Assembly: GCA_963818645.1 (NCBI GenBank)
Contig: CAWFTF010000020.1
Span: forward strand, 124,001 to 188,000
From: Gp6-AA40 sp963818645
Lineage (GTDB): Bacteria; Acidobacteriota; Vicinamibacteria; Vicinamibacterales; UBA2999
Length of the DNA: 64,000 nucleotides
Direction of reading: 5' to 3'
Shown here: one piece after another, positions 60,901 to 64,000 of the stretch
How the letters are laid out: each line of letters opens with the position of its first letter
How positions within the stretch are numbered: the stretch's first letter is position 1
Notes under the pieces: generated by a model
Told to the model about the DNA's origin: nothing
Databases searched by the model: none
Seen by the model: only the letters and a program-made list of their open reading frames with translations
Program-made: the position numbers and the translations under genes

Positions 60901-63900
60901 CTAGAAATTGAAGGTCACGTTCACACGCGCGAACCGCGGCGGCACGATCGACGTCGGCCGCAGCCAGCTCGCACCCTGCGTCGCGTAGTCGTACGCCTGC
61001 TCGTAACCCGCCGGATCGTTGGTGTTGAACAGGTTGTAGAGATCCACGCCGATGTCTGCTCGTCTCCCGCCGAACCGAAACACCTTCGCGAACCGCATGT
61101 CGATCTGTGTGACGCGCTCCCCGTACACCTGCGCCGGCTCCACGAGGTTGACCGTCGTCGTACCGTTGGCGTTCGTGCCTGACGGCAAGCGGCCGAGCAA
61201 GCTCTGGACGACCGTGTTCGGTACGTTGTAGTTGGCCGTCAGCGATGCGCCATTCGTCGCCGAATTATTGGAGGCGAGGAAGGGAATCGTCGTGCGCAGC
61301 GAACGGAAGGTCGCGCTCACGAGCACGTCCACTTTCGGAACCGTGTAGCTGGCCAACCCTCGGACCGCCGTGATCCATGGTTCGTTGACAGCGCACCCGC
61401 GTGGATCGGGACTGTCGATGTTCACGACGGTCTCGCAGCGGTCCTGAATGCCGCGCCCGGTGCTCGTGCCGCCCTGGATCATCACGCCTCGGCCGAGACG
61501 TGCGTTCGCGGTGACATCGACGCCGTGCCAGTACCACGTTCGCGCCGGTCCGAAGTTGGTCTCGAACGTCTGGAAGTTCCGCGCGCCTCGCGCGAACGCC
61601 GCGGGCGTCGGGTCGTACGACGTCACCGGATAACCGCCGCCGTCCGGGAGCCGGCCGTCTTGCGGCGCTATCAGTGTCCACGGCTGGTAATCCTGCGGCC
61701 CGACGAGCAGATTGTCCGTGACGAGGAAGTTCTGGAACCATCGCCGGTTGTAGCCGACTTCCAGGCCCACGCGCGGCAGCACTTCCTGCTGCACCGACAC
61801 GCCAAACTGCCAGTCCGATTCCCGGGCGCTCCACCCTTCCAGCGTGGCCGGGTCGATGCTCGTCAGGTTCGGATTGGGATTGCCGAAGTTGAGGTCATTC
61901 CCTCCGAGTGCCGCGCAGCGATCGCCGCCCGACGCCAGGTTGTCCTGCAGCCCCGTGTTATTGAGGTCGCAGTCGATCCGGAAGTTCCGGTTGCCGTCGG
62001 TCCACGGCCGCGCCGTCACTCGCGTCACGGTCTTCACGGCCGGGTTGTTCGCCGCGTAAATGCCGCCGACCTCCGCGCTCTTGAGATACTTCCCGAGGTT
62101 GGCCTTGAGCGCGGTCTTGCCGGTCCCGAACACGTCATACGCGGCGCCCACGCGCGGTGTGATGTCGTTGTAGCCCTTGACGCTCACTGTGCGCTCGAAC
62201 GAAATCGGCTGCGGGTTGAAGATCGAGGTCTCCGTCGTGCCGTTGCCCTCGGCCGGGGCCCAGCTCCAGGCGCGGTCGTAGCGAATCGCCCCCTGGAGCG
62301 TCAGCTTGCCCAGCGTCCATTGATCCTGGACGAAAAGGGCTGCCGTCATCGTGTGGTCGGTTGTGTCCCACCGCGGGGAGAGGACGTATCCAAAGCTGAC
62401 CGGATTCCTGTTGTTGAAGGTGTAGCGCAACTGGGAATCGTTGGCGACGCGCCCCGACGTCTGCACCAGGCTGGATCCCATGTAGCCGATCTTGAGGTTG
62501 TGTGCGCCGGTGACGTATGACGCCGACGTACGCCACTGGATCGAGCTGGCCTTGTTGTCGGCGAAAGCGTGGGCGTTTGGATCGTAGAGCCCGCGATAGC
62601 TGAAGTTCGCGAGTCCATAGATCGTGGATTGCTCGGTGACCGGAATCAGGTCGGTGAGCCCATCGGGCGGCACCTGGCCGTTGCCCGCGAACCGGTAGTG
62701 GAACCGCGAAAACCCCGCGTCGAGCAGCAGTCGGTTCGACACGGGAGACGACCACGTGGCCTGCGTCACGTAGTAGGGCAGGTCGTGGTAGCCGGGAAAT
62801 GCCTCGGGCGAGTTGGTGGCGTTGCCGACCGCGATCCAGTCCTCGCTGCGCGCCCGGCAGCCCTCACCGTTTTCAGTCAGCGTGGACCCCTGACACCGGT
62901 ACTGATTCTCCTGGGAGAACGACACTCTGTTGCGCGGTGTCAACTGGTCGGTCAAGCGGATCGAGAAGATGTCGTAGCGTGAGGCATTGCGCGTCACGAT
63001 GCCTTCGTTGCGCGCGTAGTCCCAATGCGTCGGATCCCCGGCGTAGAGGTTGGCGTAAGCCCCCGATACCGCCGTGGTCTGCCCGAATGTTCGCGCACTA
63101 CCAAAGAACCACAGGCGGTCGCGCAGAATCGGACCGCCAAGGGAGCCGTTCACATCGAACGCGTTGATGAGCGCGGATGGTTCCAGAATCCCGATCGCCC
63201 GCAACTCGTCGTCGACGTTGTTCGAGCGCGACCACTCGCCCGCCCCGCTGTAGAAGGCAGACCCGGCGAACGTGTTGCCTCCCGAGCGCGGCACGAGGTT
63301 CATGATGGGCCCGCCGGTTTCTGCCTCTCCCAGGCCACCAGACACGAGCACCTGCACTTCATCGACGTTGGACACGTCGTAGGCGAGCGACGAGACGCCC
63401 GCACCTGATCCCGGTTCTGTCACCAGCAGACCGTTGACCGAGATGCGTCCTTCGTTCTGTCGGCCGCCGTGCGCGGTGAAGCGGTTGATCTGGCCCGGGT
63501 TCGTCTCCGCGCCGACGCCGCCCGTGGGCATCAGCGACGCGATGTTGCTCATGATCCCTGTATAACTGCGGGTGACCGGCAATGATTGGAGGACATCATT
63601 GCTCAGCACCGTTTCGCGCCGAGTCGTCTGCACGTCGACGACGGGCGCCTCTCCCGTGACCGTGAGCGTTTCTTCGAGGCCTCCCAGGCGCAACTCGACA
63701 TCGACCGTGATCGCGCCCGACCCGGAGAGCGTCAGTCCATCCCGCACGACCTTCGAAAAGCCGGGCAGCATGAAAGCGACCGCGTAGTTTCCCGGAGGAA
63801 GCTCGGTGATCCGGTACTGGCCGGACCCGTCGCTGATGGCACTACGAGTTTTTTCAATAAGGGCAGAGCTACTCGCTTCGACCGTCACCCCCGGCAGCAC

Positions 63901-63999
63901 AGCGCCCGACGCGTCTCGAACGACGCCCACTAGTGTCGTTTGTGCGTATGTGAAGGTGGGTAGCAGGAGGAACCCAAGGAGAAACAAGGACCGCCGCAC
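60901..63999 (-). CDS. TonB-dependent receptor, Oar-like (start at right window edge)
   Basis: A receptor of about 1,032 residues. The GTG at 63999 gives a signal peptide (RRSLFLLGFLLLPTFTYAQ); one base of upstream sequence is left, so a start further out cannot be excluded. The carboxypeptidase-regulatory-like domain is TTLVGVVRDASGAVLPGVTV with SDGSGQYRITELPPGNY; plug VLSNDVLQSLPVTRSYTGIM, then GGPIMNLVPRSGGNTF, and the barrel with final FARVNVTFNF. Intact. Related to the receptor at 28814. Substrate unknown; convergent with the amidohydrolase. Confidence 0.93.
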   Translation of the reverse strand: MRRSLFLLGFLLLPTFTYAQTTLVGVVRDASGAVLPGVTVEASSSALIEKTRSAISDGSGQYRITELPPGNYAVAFMLPGFSKVVRDGLTLSGSGAITVDVELRLGGLEETLTVTGEAPVVDVQTTRRETVLSNDVLQSLPVTRSYTGIMSNIASLMPTGGVGAETNPGQINRFTAHGGRQNEGRISVNGLLVTEPGSGAGVSSLAYDVSNVDEVQVLVSGGLGEAETGGPIMNLVPRSGGNTFAGSAFYSGAGEWSRSNNVDDELRAIGILEPSALINAFDVNGSLGGPILRDRLWFFGSARTFGQTTAVSGAYANLYAGDPTHWDYARNEGIVTRNASRYDIFSIRLTDQLTPRNRVSFSQENQYRCQGSTLTENGEGCRARSEDWIAVGNATNSPEAFPGYHDLPYYVTQATWSSPVSNRLLLDAGFSRFHYRFAGNGQVPPDGLTDLIPVTEQSTIYGLANFSYRGLYDPNAHAFADNKASSIQWRTSASYVTGAHNLKIGYMGSSLVQTSGRVANDSQLRYTFNNRNPVSFGYVLSPRWDTTDHTMTAALFVQDQWTLGKLTLQGAIRYDRAWSWAPAEGNGTTETSIFNPQPISFERTVSVKGYNDITPRVGAAYDVFGTGKTALKANLGKYLKSAEVGGIYAANNPAVKTVTRVTARPWTDGNRNFRIDCDLNNTGLQDNLASGGDRCAALGGNDLNFGNPNPNLTSIDPATLEGWSARESDWQFGVSVQQEVLPRVGLEVGYNRRWFQNFLVTDNLLVGPQDYQPWTLIAPQDGRLPDGGGYPVTSYDPTPAAFARGARNFQTFETNFGPARTWYWHGVDVTANARLGRGVMIQGGTSTGRGIQDRCETVVNIDSPDPRGCAVNEPWITAVRGLASYTVPKVDVLVSATFRSLRTTIPFLASNNSATNGASLTANYNVPNTVVQSLLGRLPSGTNANGTTTVNLVEPAQVYGERVTQIDMRFAKVFRFGGRRADIGVDLYNLFNTNDPAGYEQAYDYATQGASWLRPTSIVPPRFARVNVTFNF

Positions 64000-64000
64000 T

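Noticed and set aside
1..64000. Mobile element, prophage or genomic island boundaries
   Set aside because: No transposase, integrase, phage gene, tRNA-associated direct repeat or marked base-composition shift was found; the cassettes share the composition of their surroundings.

Overview
The window looks like chromosomal DNA from a soil-type Acidobacteriota, most likely class Vicinamibacteria (inference). The support is high GC throughout, several long Oar-like TonB-dependent receptors with an N-terminal carboxypeptidase-regulatory-like domain, a VWFA-related secreted protein of the acidobacterial type, secreted quinoproteins and beta-propellers, and a serine/threonine kinase with TPRs. No rRNA, tRNA, phage, transposase or CRISPR array was seen.

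Layout. 1-9.8 kb: two TonB receptors (the first cut by the left edge), a broken HExxH protein, a membrane glycosyltransferase-like protein and a VWFA protein coupled to the second receptor. 9.9-13.3 kb: an OmpR-type two-component pair and a PEGA-domain protein. 13.3-23.4 kb: tannase-like esterase, DHA2 exporter, aldo/keto reductase, secreted creatininase-like protein, YncE-like propeller, a secreted protein with PI-kinase-like motifs, a repeated-domain secreted protein, a membrane-anchored winged-helix regulator, a rhomboid-like protein lacking its catalytic residues, and a YCII protein. 23.5-40.9 kb: the most unusual part. Three copies of a secreted cassette (a 'YHED' family protein, a metallo-beta-lactamase-fold protein, an 'EDW' family protein) occur here; one copy is a YHED-MBL fusion. 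They are interleaved with a PQQ dehydrogenase, a TonB receptor, galD, an extradiol-type dioxygenase and a LysR regulator. 41-51.2 kb, all minus strand: cytochrome c lipoprotein, bicupin, HpaB-type monooxygenase, flavin reductase, an asparagine-synthetase-like protein, a radical SAM protein, Ser/Thr kinase-TPR and a flavin-halogenase-like protein. 51.2-55.0 kb: an aa3-type cytochrome oxidase operon with the order ctaD-ctaE-ctaF-small ORF-ctaC. 55-64 kb: HExxH protein, carboxypeptidase-regulatory-like lipoprotein, MetE-family protein, NmrA protein, amidohydrolase and a further TonB receptor.

Functionally the genes suggest uptake and oxidation of plant-derived phenolics: tannase, 4-oxalomesaconate tautomerase, an extradiol dioxygenase, an HpaB/flavin-reductase pair, cupin, amidohydrolase, PQQ dehydrogenase and TonB receptors. 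The cassettes sit in the middle of this set.

Two window-wide properties matter to any user. First, about two dozen probable single-base frameshifts break otherwise well-conserved genes; this looks like uncorrected sequencing error more than gene decay, so many entries join two or more reading frames. Second, short intergenic spaces carry heptamer-periodic degenerate repeats, often as inverted arms, with a different heptamer at many loci, together with small hairpin repeats. Some of these have been captured inside coding sequence, including at the YHED-MBL fusion junction.
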